26,627 nt of DNA. Origin: JBHIFB01 sp046760905 (GTDB taxonomy: Bacteria; Gemmatimonadota; CAZMKB01). Where the stretch lies: contig JBHIFB010000033.1 in the NCBI GenBank assembly GCA_046760905.1, positions 1 through 26,627 on the forward strand, read 5' to 3'. A program made the position numbers and the translations under genes. This document shows, piece by piece, positions 16,301 through 24,141 of this stretch (positions within the stretch are counted from its first letter, which is position 1; each line of letters begins with the position of its first letter). Below the pieces are notes generated by a model, which saw only the letters and a program-made list of their open reading frames with translations, searched no databases and was not told the DNA's origin.

Positions 16301-16638
16301 TCGCTCAATAAAGAGTATCCAACTGATTGCACGGCGAACTGATCCTCCTGACCATCACCGTCCACATCTGCGATGCCTCCCACCCAGAATCCGCTTCCGA
16401 ATATGTAGTTGTTTTCGGTATCCTTCGGCCAGATGTTTCTGTAAGGGTAAATGCCGATTTGACCGCTGCTTTTGAGTGTCAAAAACACCTCATTCGCATC
16501 ATGATGGGCGTACATGATGCCGGTGGGGAACTGAGGCTGGTTTTCTCTGGAAAAGAGTGCGTAAGGGAGTGCCGGCTTGTACATACACAGTACGAATAGG
16601 ATCGGCCACATGCTATGAATTGTGTATATTCTATTCAT
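13357..16638 (-). CDS. Large secreted FG-GAP/ASPIC-UnbV protein with a C-terminal sorting domain (copy 1)
   Basis: This 1093-aa protein has a signal peptide (about 1-26). A conserved N-terminal region (about 35-410) contains an Asp-rich stretch at 289-320 ('DGVDNDGDGLVDE', 'NGIDDDSDGDVDD') that resembles thrombospondin type 3/EF-hand-like calcium sites. An Ig-like section (about 450-550) comes next. A propeller-type run (about 577-890) has at least seven 'D-x-D-x-DG-x-x-D' FG-GAP/VCBS motifs. An ASPIC/UnbV domain covers about 898-980 ('SNRSAIGAVATLFAG', 'RWPSGIVQ'). A FlgD-like/type IX sorting domain covers about 1000-1093 ('YQNYPNPFNPQTTI', 'YDVRGRLVR', 'SGVYLYMI'). This layout predicts export to the cell surface or medium. 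Start ATG 16638 follows AAGGAGG. It lies 18 bases after its paralogue, so the two are probably co-transcribed. Function is unknown; calcium binding and adhesion are guesses from domain type. Confidence 0.88.
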   Translation of the reverse strand: MNRIYTIHSMWPILFVLCMYKPALPYALFSRENQPQFPTGIMYAHHDANEVFLTLKSSGQIGIYPYRNIWPKDTENNYIFGSGFWVGGIADVDGDGQEDQFAVQSVGYSLLSEFAPGRYTDDPDDPLSRLFVSTVPQDLMEWPDEFRDEYGDPLIHSLQDIVGIYNDKNGTPAYEVGSVGIQVKQRSMAFASGRTSQVIIVIWDMTNISGEMPEGPYTLEDAYIAIDSDMDIGDQFNDDRTSFFTYQVTEEADSIPIMMAYAWDEDFDESNFDGIPGLVGTKFLLSPGNDTDGVDNDGDGLVDESPYNGIDDDSDGDVDDWDEVDELGLVNYSLISTGTGGPLPGYPDSDLELYQIMSCDPPQECLETTDGSDVRFMMSSGPFDWPAGRTIRVAIAYVFALPVGEPSSIYVYGDPPRPDPNDPVFADFLAVALETQSFFDAEFPDTLTELLVYSTTRLSDTNDLTGPYDVYTTAVSSEGVSDVSLFYSMDGGATFLTKDMTRLYGNTYHSSLEGTGRGGGEMEYFVQAVDSSFRVQREPENAPAEAFDFRVLYIPDFLPPDSVSGIEPINFGTGSDLQWQDYDNDGDLDLYATTMNPTEANRLYRNDGERSFTDVSEEAGTGLLGEYSGEIAFGDYDNDGNVDIAVGSSLDHILLLRNSGDGTFEEVSQEAGLTDNENTRTPLWVDADVDGFIDLIATSPGSLYLYMNNNGSNFEEEAIGRGLISEGMGSLNVIAFDSDGDGDSEILLASNPSRFYRNDSGYFVDVTSQSGLGFEMDEVSPVDIDSDGYLDLFTTYGREILLLVNDGTGVFTDVSDEYGLSSIIPRDKLLPGDINADGLPDLILASGIYIMGADDAFRSTSDFNGIDRIDAVSDADSDGLLDVFSRGLYLSAGFPGGLENNWLELDLEGTLSNRSAIGAVATLFAGEKKSTGIVPGASPLPHRLHYGFEEETPDSLIIRWPSGIVQVERDLPVNAIITIEEDSTLVAVGGDVPSRKIPTTYALYQNYPNPFNPQTTIGFDLPDAGEKIAVRLSIYDVRGRLVRKLVDGELSPGQHRVIWDGRDDAGVSLGSGVYLYMIKTGDFTARRKLVLLR
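13388..13790 (-). repeat. 403-bp perfect direct repeat, copy 1 (3' end of the downstream paralogue)
   Basis: Every base of 13388-13790 matches 16688-17090 at an offset of exactly 3300. It encodes residues about 951-1084, covering the end of the ASPIC/UnbV domain, a linker and most of the sorting domain. Identity stops sharply on both sides: the last nine codons and the sequence 5' of the tract differ. Confidence 0.97.
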
Positions 16639-16656
16639 ACCGACCTCCTTACCATC

Positions 16657-19600
16657 CTACTTCAACAAAACCAATTTTCTACTCTCGGTGAAATCACCCG
16701 TTTTAATCATATAAAGATACACTCCCGATCCCAGAGAAACACCTGCATCGTCCCTCCCATCCCATATCACTCGATGCTGACCAGGGGAGAGCTCCCCGTC
16801 CACAAGCTTCCTCACAAGCCGGCCCCTCACATCGTAGATCGAAAGCCGGACGGCTATTTTCTCACCCGCATCCGGCAGGTCGAAGCCAATCGTCGTCTGG
16901 GGGTTAAATGGGTTCGGGTAGTTCTGATAGAGCGCGTAGGTCGTTGGGATTTTCCGGGACGGCACATCTCCCCCGACGGCTACGAGAGTCGAATCCTCCT
17001 CTATAGTGATGATTGCATTGACAGGAAGATCCCTCTCAACCTGAACTATACCCGACGGCCAGCGTATTATAAGGCTGTCGGGGGTTTCCTGCTCCATGCC
17101 GAAATAGAGCCTCTTCGGTTTTGAAACGGAAGCTGAAACGAAGTCAGTGATGGTTCTCTCCCCAGGATAGAGGGTTGCAACCGCCCCCACAGCAGACCTG
17201 TTACTCACCGTACCCACCAGATCAACCTCGAGCCAGTTGTTCACATATCCCCCCGGGAAACCTGCGGAGAGCCACAGCCCTTTTTTGAAGATATCGAGCA
17301 TCCCGTCACCATCGGCGTCTGCGTTGGATACAGTGTTGGAGTAATACCCGCCGTCAAAGAAGCTGGTAGCGTCGAAGTATTTTCCCTCCGGTCCCAGGAT
17401 GAGGTAATTGACCTCCCATGTACTCAGCACGAGATCGGGTAAACCGTTTGCATTCATATCTCCCGCTGTAAAGTGTGAAGCTCTGCTCAGATCAGTCACT
17501 CCGTATGTTTCACTGTCGTCTGTGAAATGAGCTTCACCATCGTTTGTGAGGAGCTTAAAGCCGTCTGCAGAACCGTAGAAAAGCAGATCAAGATGAGTAT
17601 CATGATTGACATCGAGTGGCTCTGTGAAGCTGGAGCTAAAAACAAGACCGGCATATTCGGTTTTATCAGTAAAAACACCGGCTTCATTTTCATAGTATCG
17701 ATTTCCGCTGCCAGCAAAAACGATGTCATCGTCACCATCATTGTCGGCATCGAAGCACAGGAGATCATATGCTTGGAAATCAGCCGTGGGAAGTCCATGG
17801 GACTCAGTATCTTCGATGAACTCACCTCCTCCTTCGTTCATATAGAGGAAACACCTGCCTGAGAGTGCAATGATGTCGAGAAATCCGTCCGAATCGACGT
17901 CACTCCAGGAAAGATCCTGTGTGATGACTGGATCTTCGAGGCCAACTTTGGGCGATACGTTTTCGAACGTCCCGTCACCGGCGTTTCGGAGAAGTAAGAG
18001 AGGGGAGTTCTCAGAGCTTGCGATAACCATGTCCTCGTATCCGTCGTTGTCATAGTCGCCTGTGGATGCGTGAGGATACGACAGGAAACCGGTGCCGGTT
18101 TCGCCTGTCACATCGGTGAAGGTTCTTTCACCATCGTTTCTGAAAAACGTATTCTCCACATGCTGGGAAGACTTCTGTGTCAGGTAGAAGTCGAGATCGC
18201 CGTCACTGTCGTAGTCGAGCCAGGCAACCGAAGCTGGATTTGGCGTGCCTATTCCGGCTGCAGTACTCCTGGGAAGAAAATCTGGTGTGTAGACAATGGT
18301 ATATTCGTAGGGATTCGAGGGGGCATTCGGGGGATCCCTGATCACCAGAAAAGTCGAATCCACCGCCTGCACAAAATATTGGACATCAGACCACCATTCT
18401 CCCGGGCCCGGGACCAGGCCGGCGTATGTATAGGCGTCGATGTATTCCATGTCATCCGATGAGAACGTTGTCCCTCCGTCATATGAGTAGAAAAGCTTGA
18501 GGTCCGCCACGCCTTCGGAGCTCACCACTGAAGTGCTGATCACGGTGGGATCCAGAATCAGGTTCGTTACACCGAGGTCTGTCGTGTCGTAGATGTAGAA
18601 ACCAGTCACAGTGTCTGGGAATCCGGCGCCAAAAAAGCTCTGAGCATTCAGTGCAACCGCGAGGAAGTCGGCGAACACAGGGTCGTTGGGATCAGGCCGC
18701 GGAGGGTCGCCGTATACCTCGATGTGATCCGGCTCTCCCACAGGCAGGGCAAAGACATACGCGATTGCCACCCTCATTGTCCTCCCGGGTGGCCAGTCGA
18801 AGGGACCTGAGCTCATCAGAAATGCAATGTCTGTATCTTCAATTGTCTCGAGGCATTCATCAGGAGGATCACACTTCATCATCCTGTAGAGTTCAGTGTC
18901 ACTCATTGGGTGAGGCCTCGATTCACAGGCAGAAGGGCCGCAGGAGAAGGTGTAGTTCACAAGACCCAACTCGTCGACTTCATCCCATTCATCAACCTCA
19001 CCATCTCCATCGTCGTCGATACCGTTATAAGGCGACTCATCCACAAGGCCGTCTCCATCGTTATCAATACCATCCATGTCGTTGCCGGGAGAAAGCAGGA
19101 ACTTGAATCCAACAAAACCGGGTATCCCCTCGAAATTCCCCCAGCTTTCATCGAAATCGTTATCCCACCCAAAAGCCATCATGATCGGAATGCTGTCTCC
19201 TTTTTCGGTTAATTGATACCTGAAAAAGCTAGTCCTGTCATCCGCGAATACCGTACCTATATCAATGTCACTGTCGAGACCGATGTAAGTATCTTCTATC
19301 GTATATGGCCCATGGGGCATGAGTTCTGAAATATTCGTGATATCCCAGATGAAGATAATAACCTGGGATGTCCTGCCTGTCATAAATGCCATGCTTCTCT
19401 GATATACTTCAATAGCTCCCTTATGTCTGCCGTACTTGAATGTCCCATTTATATCATTGTATATACCGACAATGTCCTGAAGTGAATAGACAATGGGGTC
19501 TCCGTATTCGTTTCTGAATTCATCAGGCCACTGCGTGAGATCGGTTGCATTCGTGCTCACGAAAAGCCTTGACATAGGGTCGTCAGGATCATCGGTCGCG

Positions 19601-19944
19601 CGGCCTGGTGCAAACTCGGTCCCGCCGTCTATTGGATTGTATGCCTGTATCCCCAGAGTGTCCTCCAGCCCGTCGCCATCCACATCTGCGAGGCCGGCGA
19701 TCCAGAGCCCTGTACCGAAGATGTAGTTGTTCTCCGTATCTTTCGGCCAGAATCCCGCCCCGTTTCCTGCGAAGTTATCAATACCAATCTGCCCGCTGCT
19801 CATGAGGCCGAGCCTCACCTCGTTCGCATCGTGCTCTGTGTACATGATGCCTGTGGGATTCTGTGAGGGATCTATTTTGAGAATGGGTGCATAAGGGAAA
19901 GACTTAGCCGGTATCAGAAAAATCAAAATGATAAGGAATCTCAC
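16657..19944 (-). CDS. Large secreted FG-GAP/ASPIC-UnbV protein with a C-terminal sorting domain (copy 2)
   Basis: This protein of about 1095 aa has the same architecture as its downstream neighbour. It has a short signal peptide ('RFLIILIFLIPAKSF'), the conserved N-terminal region with 'MDGIDNDGDGLVDE' and 'NGIDDDGDGEVDE' near 292-320, FG-GAP/VCBS-type repeats ('DYDSDGDLDFYL', 'DYDNDGYEDMVIA', 'DMNANGLPDLVL'), an ASPIC/UnbV domain and the NYPNPFNP sorting domain. The N-terminal third is well conserved between the two proteins, the propeller part is clearly diverged, and the C-terminal 134 residues are identical. Two in-frame GTG starts exist, at 19950 and 19944. I prefer 19944 because the GAAGGGG Shine-Dalgarno would touch the 19950 codon, while it lies about six bases from 19944. 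This is the first gene of a two-gene - strand transcript. Confidence 0.87.
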   Translation of the reverse strand: MRFLIILIFLIPAKSFPYAPILKIDPSQNPTGIMYTEHDANEVRLGLMSSGQIGIDNFAGNGAGFWPKDTENNYIFGTGLWIAGLADVDGDGLEDTLGIQAYNPIDGGTEFAPGRATDDPDDPMSRLFVSTNATDLTQWPDEFRNEYGDPIVYSLQDIVGIYNDINGTFKYGRHKGAIEVYQRSMAFMTGRTSQVIIFIWDITNISELMPHGPYTIEDTYIGLDSDIDIGTVFADDRTSFFRYQLTEKGDSIPIMMAFGWDNDFDESWGNFEGIPGFVGFKFLLSPGNDMDGIDNDGDGLVDESPYNGIDDDGDGEVDEWDEVDELGLVNYTFSCGPSACESRPHPMSDTELYRMMKCDPPDECLETIEDTDIAFLMSSGPFDWPPGRTMRVAIAYVFALPVGEPDHIEVYGDPPRPDPNDPVFADFLAVALNAQSFFGAGFPDTVTGFYIYDTTDLGVTNLILDPTVISTSVVSSEGVADLKLFYSYDGGTTFSSDDMEYIDAYTYAGLVPGPGEWWSDVQYFVQAVDSTFLVIRDPPNAPSNPYEYTIVYTPDFLPRSTAAGIGTPNPASVAWLDYDSDGDLDFYLTQKSSQHVENTFFRNDGERTFTDVTGETGTGFLSYPHASTGDYDNDGYEDMVIASSENSPLLLLRNAGDGTFENVSPKVGLEDPVITQDLSWSDVDSDGFLDIIALSGRCFLYMNEGGGEFIEDTESHGLPTADFQAYDLLCFDADNDGDDDIVFAGSGNRYYENEAGVFTDKTEYAGLVFSSSFTEPLDVNHDTHLDLLFYGSADGFKLLTNDGEAHFTDDSETYGVTDLSRASHFTAGDMNANGLPDLVLSTWEVNYLILGPEGKYFDATSFFDGGYYSNTVSNADADGDGMLDIFKKGLWLSAGFPGGYVNNWLEVDLVGTVSNRSAVGAVATLYPGERTITDFVSASVSKPKRLYFGMEQETPDSLIIRWPSGIVQVERDLPVNAIITIEEDSTLVAVGGDVPSRKIPTTYALYQNYPNPFNPQTTIGFDLPDAGEKIAVRLSIYDVRGRLVRKLVDGELSPGQHRVIWDGRDDAGVSLGSGVYLYMIKTGDFTESRKLVLLK
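16688..17090 (-). repeat. 403-bp perfect direct repeat, copy 2 (3' end of the upstream paralogue)
   Basis: This is the partner of 13388-13790 in the same orientation and reading frame. Synonymous positions are also identical, unlike the rest of the two genes. Recent gene conversion, duplication or an assembly artefact could explain it. Confidence 0.97.
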
Positions 19945-19976
19945 GATCACCCCCTTCGGGGTCAGGTTATCACTCT

Positions 19977-20006
19977 ATTATAATAATCTAGCAAAAATAT
20001 TGTTGC
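19977..20006 (-). promoter_or_regulatory. Possible promoter of the FG-GAP gene pair
   Basis: On the - strand a perfect TATAAT -10 box lies at 19977-19982. The -35 region is weak: GCAACA at 18 bp spacing, or CAACAA at 17 bp. It lies about 30 bases upstream of the start codons in an AT-rich stretch between divergent genes. Confidence 0.38.
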
Positions 20007-20121
20007 ACGAAAAAGGCGGAAGCCACTGTTTTTCTATGAAATTGGTGTCAGCCACAACTTTCAGCAGATGAAAGATTCTCAGAAATAAGGTGGCAGCCAG
20101 CTTTTTAAGGAGAACCCTGAC

Positions 20122-20150
20122 TTGACATTGCCCGGTGCTTTTGATAAGTT
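20122..20150 (+). promoter_or_regulatory. Putative promoter of the glycine cleavage operon
   Basis: A perfect TTGACA lies at 20122-20127. A 17-bp spacer leads to TAAGTT at 20145-20150, a weak -10 box (3 of 6). The leader to the gcvH ATG would be about 90 nt. The 295-bp divergent interval 19951-20245 holds no gene that I can support. Confidence 0.42.
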
Positions 20151-20245
20151 AGTGTTCTCAAATCACTAAACGATCGAGGATTATCTCGCTGGTTGATCTC
20201 AACGTATTTTTTTCCAGCCAGAATGAGTGAAGCATTGGAGGAGCA

Positions 20246-20623
20246 ATGGACGTTCCCGAGAACCTGTACTATACAAAAGAACACGAGTGGGTCGGGATCA
20301 ATGCATCGGTTGCCACCGTCGGCATCACCGATTACGCTCAGGGTGAGCTCGGAGACATAGTATTTGTTGAATTGCCCGAGGTCGGCACCGATGTCAAACA
20401 GATGGAGGCATTCGGCACAATCGAAGCGGTTAAAACAGTTGCGGATCTCTACTCCCCGATGAGTGGTGAGATCATAGAAGTAAACAGCATCATCGAGGAG
20501 CGCCCGGAAGTAATGAACAAGGACCCATATGGTGAAGGCTGGATAATTAAAGTGCGCGTCGCAGATACCGATGAACTCAATGAGCTTTTGAGTGCCGAGG
20601 AGTATAAGAAGCTGATCTCTTGA
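20246..20623 (+). CDS. gcvH: Glycine cleavage system H protein
   Basis: This lipoyl carrier protein shuttles the aminomethyl group from the P protein to the T protein in glycine breakdown. Its 125 aa match the family. 'YTKEHEWV' (about 9-16), 'GITDYAQGELGDIVFVELPE' (26-45) and 'GTIEAVKTVADLYSP' (57-71) are H-protein hallmarks, and K63 is the lipoylated lysine. 'GEGWIIKV' near the end is also conserved. The ATG at 20246 follows GGAGGAG. It is the first gene of the operon, and gcvPA starts 16 bases after its stop. The lipoate-attachment enzyme five genes along is the likely modifier of K63. Confidence 0.97.
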   Translation: MDVPENLYYTKEHEWVGINASVATVGITDYAQGELGDIVFVELPEVGTDVKQMEAFGTIEAVKTVADLYSPMSGEIIEVNSIIEERPEVMNKDPYGEGWIIKVRVADTDELNELLSAEEYKKLIS

Positions 20624-20639
20624 GGGTAAGGCAATAAAC

Positions 20640-21977
20640 ATGACATATCTTCCTCACACAGACGAGGACCGCAGAAGAATGCTGGATGCCATCGGTGTTA
20701 GCGATATCGATGAGTTGCTCGTTTCGATCCCGGAAAGGCTCAGGGTTAAAACACCCCTCGATCTACCGCCTCCCGCCTCTGAGATGGAGATTCTCTCGCT
20801 GCTGAAGGAACTTTCTTCTTCCAATGGTAACCTGGATAGTTACATCTCCTTCCTCGGGGCAGGCGTATACGATCACTTCATTCCAAGTGTCGTGCAGCAC
20901 ATAATATCCCGGCCGGAGTACTACACGGCTTATACTCCCTATCAGCCCGAGGTCAGCCAGGGCACACTGACCGCGATATTCGAATACCAGACCATGATCG
21001 CCGAACTCACCGGTATGGAGGTATCGAATGCTTCTGTTTATGACGGCGGTTCGGCGGTTGCTGAGGCCGCCGTCATGGCTCTCTCAATGGCTAAGAAGAG
21101 GCGGAGCCTGGTAGTATCGAAAGGGGTGCATCCTTTCTACCGTGAGGTTTTAAAGACTTATCTGACAGGACAGGATGTTAAACTAACAGAGGTCCCTCTC
21201 GCAGGAGGATTTACAGATGCAGAGAGGCTTTTCGATGCGTGCTGCGACGACACAGCGGCGATCATCATCCAGAGCCCAAACTTCGTGGGGAGCATCGAGG
21301 ACCTGGCCGAGATGGGGAAAGCCGCAAAAAGCTGCGGCGCTTTTTTCATCGCAGTCGTCGATCCTATCTCCCTCGGCGTCCTGAAACCCCCGGGTGAGTT
21401 CGGGGCGGATATCGTCGTTGGCGAGGGTCAGGTGCTGGGAAATCCGCCCGCATTCGGAGGACCGCTCTTCGGGTTCTTCGCCTGTAAGGATGAGTACAAG
21501 CGGTATCTTCCGGGCCGTCTTGTGGGTGAGACGGTTGATGTGGATGGCAAAAGGGGATTCGTGCTGACGCTTCAGACGAGGGAACAGCACATCAGAAGGG
21601 AGAAAGCAACTTCCAATATATGCACAAACCAGGCCTTGAACGCGCTCGCAGCAACTGTATATATGTCACTCATGGGGAAAGAGGGTCTGCGGCAGGTGGC
21701 TCTCCTTTGTCTCAAAAAAGCACATTATACAAGAGAGAAATTGGCCGGGCTTTCTGGATTCTCCTTCCCGTGGGATAGTCACATCTTTAAGGAGTTCCCC
21801 GTAAAACCACCTGTCGCCCCGGGGGAGATAATCGAAAGGCTCAAAACGAAGGGGATCCTTGCCGGAGTAGATGCAGGCTGCTTCGACAGAAGCCTGGAAG
21901 GCATTCTGCTCGTAGCGGTGACTGAGAGAAGGACGAGAGAGGATATTGACAGACTCATAGAGGCTCTTGCAGAGTAA
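20640..21977 (+). CDS. gcvPA: Glycine dehydrogenase (decarboxylating) subunit 1
   Basis: This 445-aa protein is the N-terminal half of the P protein in species with a split enzyme. With GcvPB it decarboxylates glycine and loads the aminomethyl group onto GcvH. It begins with 'YLPHTDEDRRRML', typical of GcvPA. It also contains 'FLGAGVYDHFIPSVV', 'YTPYQPEVSQGTL', 'SNASVYDGGSAVAEAA', 'SPNFVGSIED' and 'TREQHIRREKATSNICTNQA', all conserved in the subunit. It lacks the PLP lysine, which is in the partner subunit. The length is normal. It is separated from its usual partner gcvPB by a metallo-hydrolase gene. Confidence 0.96.
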   Translation: MTYLPHTDEDRRRMLDAIGVSDIDELLVSIPERLRVKTPLDLPPPASEMEILSLLKELSSSNGNLDSYISFLGAGVYDHFIPSVVQHIISRPEYYTAYTPYQPEVSQGTLTAIFEYQTMIAELTGMEVSNASVYDGGSAVAEAAVMALSMAKKRRSLVVSKGVHPFYREVLKTYLTGQDVKLTEVPLAGGFTDAERLFDACCDDTAAIIIQSPNFVGSIEDLAEMGKAAKSCGAFFIAVVDPISLGVLKPPGEFGADIVVGEGQVLGNPPAFGGPLFGFFACKDEYKRYLPGRLVGETVDVDGKRGFVLTLQTREQHIRREKATSNICTNQALNALAATVYMSLMGKEGLRQVALLCLKKAHYTREKLAGLSGFSFPWDSHIFKEFPVKPPVAPGEIIERLKTKGILAGVDAGCFDRSLEGILLVAVTERRTREDIDRLIEALAE

Positions 21978-21986
21978 GGGGGAATT

Positions 21987-22670
21987 ATGGCCAAGCTTAT
22001 CTTTCATGGTCATTCATGTTTCGAGTGCCATATAGGCTCACACAGGGTAATCATCGATCCGTTTTTGACCGGCAATCCGCTCGCTGATATCGACCAGGAG
22101 GTCATCGATTCAGATGCTATACTCCTCACCCACGGCCATGCCGACCACATCGGTGATACCATCACGGTGGCAAAAAGGACCGGCGCACTGGTCGTCACGA
22201 CATTCGAGCTCGCCAACTACCTACAGACGAAGGGAGTGAACGCCCATCCCATGCACATAGGAGGTTCGCGGCGGTTTGACTTCGGCAGGGTGAAACTCAC
22301 ATTCGCCTCGCATGGAGGCGAGGTCGGGGAGGAAGGAGGGCTCTATTCATATCCATGCGGATTCATTTACAGCGCCGAGGGCAAGACGATATTACACGCC
22401 GGCGACACGGGACTGGTATCTGAATTCGAACTGATCGGGAAGACCGAGAAGATCGATGTGGCCCTGCTTCCAATCGGCGACAACTTCACGATGGGCCCTG
22501 AGGATGCAATTTTCGCAGCTAAGATGCTTGCACCGAAACTCGTGGTTCCAATGCACTACAACACATGGGAGGTAATAGAGCAGGATCCGCTGAAGTTCAG
22601 GGAAGCACTCGAAGAGGAAACTGGGATCAGGTGCACTGTCATGGCACCCGGAGAGGTCCTAGAGTTCTGA
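21987..22670 (+). CDS. UPF0173-type metal-dependent hydrolase (metallo-beta-lactamase fold)
   Basis: This 227-aa protein begins 'AKLIFHGHSCFE' and has 'IDPFLTGNP' (about 23-31), then the metal-binding motif 'THGHADHIGD' (48-57) with H49, H51, D53 and H54. Further metal ligands are likely in 'ILHAGDTGL' and in 'PMHYNTWE' near the end. Length and motif spacing fit the UPF0173/YtkL group, which is related to UlaG-type lactonases. Its substrate is not known. Start ATG 21987 follows AAGGGGG. It lies 9 bases after gcvPA and 15 bases before gcvPB, so it is surely co-transcribed. A link to glycine, folate or lipoyl metabolism is only inferred from position. Confidence 0.9.
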   Translation: MAKLIFHGHSCFECHIGSHRVIIDPFLTGNPLADIDQEVIDSDAILLTHGHADHIGDTITVAKRTGALVVTTFELANYLQTKGVNAHPMHIGGSRRFDFGRVKLTFASHGGEVGEEGGLYSYPCGFIYSAEGKTILHAGDTGLVSEFELIGKTEKIDVALLPIGDNFTMGPEDAIFAAKMLAPKLVVPMHYNTWEVIEQDPLKFREALEEETGIRCTVMAPGEVLEF

Positions 22671-22685
22671 CCGGGAGGGGACGCC

Positions 22686-24134
22686 ATGAAAAACCAGCTC
22701 ATTTTCGAACTGTCGAGACCCGGAAGGAGGGCCTTCAGCCTTCCGAAACTCGATGTGCCCGATGTTCCTTCTGAGTCACTTCTGCCTGAAGATGCCATGA
22801 GGAAAAAGGGCCCCGGCCTGCCCGAGGTGAGCGAGGTCGATGTGGTGAGGCACTTCGTGTCTCTCTCGGCGATGAATCATCATGTGGATAAGAGTTTCTA
22901 CCCTCTTGGCTCCTGCACCATGAAATACAATCCGAAGGTCAACGAGGAAGCGGCCCGGTTGCCGGGTTTCTCGAGGCTTCATCCGATGACCCCGCTGGAT
23001 CTCACTCAGGGTGCCCTGAAACTGATGTATGAGCTGGGTGAGTATCTCAAGGAAATCGCCGGTTTCCAGGCGATCAGTCTTCAACCGGCTGCAGGCGCCC
23101 AGGGCGAGCTGACCGGGCTTCTCATCGCTCGAGCGCATCACAGGCGAAACGGTAATCCGAGGAAGAAGGTAATCACACCTGATTCCGCCCACGGAACGAA
23201 CCCGGCCAGCATACACCTGGCCGGATACGAGGTGGTCAGCACACCCTCGGATTCCGAAGGCCTCGTCGACATCGACAAGCTGGGCGAAGTCCTCTCCGAA
23301 GACGTCGCCGCCTTCATGCTTACAAATCCGAACACACTGGGGAAATTCGAGAAAAATATTCTTAAAATCACTGAGATGGTCCATGATGTAGGGGGGATAA
23401 TGTACATGGATGGAGCAAATCTCAATGCCCTCCTTCACATCGTGAAACCGGGCGAAATGGGTTTTGACATCCTGCACTTCAACCTTCACAAGACATTCTC
23501 TACGCCTCATGGGGGCGGCGGGCCCGGATCCGGCCCGGTCGGTGTGGCGGAGCATCTAAAGGATTACCTGCCGGTCCCGGTGGTGATCCGAAAGGAAAGC
23601 GGTGAGTACAGCTTCGATTACGGCGTGCCGCACACGATCGGGAAAGTTCATTCCTACTATGGAAATTTCATGGTAATGGTGAAAGCTTATACATACATAA
23701 GAATGCTCGGTGCCGATGGACTCAGGCAGGTCGCCTACGATTCCATTCTGAACGCAAACTATGTGATGAAAAAGCTCGAATCACTTTACCACAATCCCTA
23801 TCCGGGACACTGCATGCATGAATGCGTCCTGAGTGGCGTGAATCAGAAGAACAGCGGTGTGAAGACCCTCGACATAGCCAAGAGGCTTCTGGATTATGGA
23901 CTGCATGCTCCGACAGTCTACTTCCCGCTGATCGTCCAGGAAGCGCTTATGATCGAACCGACCGAGACCGAGAGCATTGAGAGCCTCGATGAGTTCATCG
24001 GGGCGATGAAGGCGATCGATGAAGAGTCGCGGAAAGACCCCAGTATCGTGAAGGGTGCTCCTCACACCACACCGGTGAGAAGGCTTGATGAGGTGCAGGC
24101 AGCGAGGAAGCCGCACCTGGTGTGGAGCGAATGA
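22686..24134 (+). CDS. gcvPB: Glycine dehydrogenase (decarboxylating) subunit 2
   Basis: This 482-aa protein is the PLP-carrying half of the split P protein. 'DKSFYPLGSCTMKYNPKVNE' (about 69-88), 'SLQPAAGAQGELTGLL' (about 131-146), 'PDSAHGTNPAS' (about 165-175), 'MYMDGANLNAL' (about 239-249) and 'HFNLHKTFSTPHGGGGPG' are family hallmarks. K269 in the last motif should form the Schiff base with PLP. The ATG at 22686 has GGGAGGGG upstream. The 3' end lies 7 bases before the lipoate-attachment gene. Length is as expected for the subunit. Confidence 0.97.
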   Translation: MKNQLIFELSRPGRRAFSLPKLDVPDVPSESLLPEDAMRKKGPGLPEVSEVDVVRHFVSLSAMNHHVDKSFYPLGSCTMKYNPKVNEEAARLPGFSRLHPMTPLDLTQGALKLMYELGEYLKEIAGFQAISLQPAAGAQGELTGLLIARAHHRRNGNPRKKVITPDSAHGTNPASIHLAGYEVVSTPSDSEGLVDIDKLGEVLSEDVAAFMLTNPNTLGKFEKNILKITEMVHDVGGIMYMDGANLNALLHIVKPGEMGFDILHFNLHKTFSTPHGGGGPGSGPVGVAEHLKDYLPVPVVIRKESGEYSFDYGVPHTIGKVHSYYGNFMVMVKAYTYIRMLGADGLRQVAYDSILNANYVMKKLESLYHNPYPGHCMHECVLSGVNQKNSGVKTLDIAKRLLDYGLHAPTVYFPLIVQEALMIEPTETESIESLDEFIGAMKAIDEESRKDPSIVKGAPHTTPVRRLDEVQAARKPHLVWSE

Positions 24135-24141
24135 AATCGAA

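Noticed and set aside
19951..20245. Glycine riboswitch upstream of gcvH
   Set aside because: A CCCCGAAGGGG string on the opposite strand recalls part of the aptamer core, but it faces the wrong gene and the other conserved glycine-riboswitch elements are missing.
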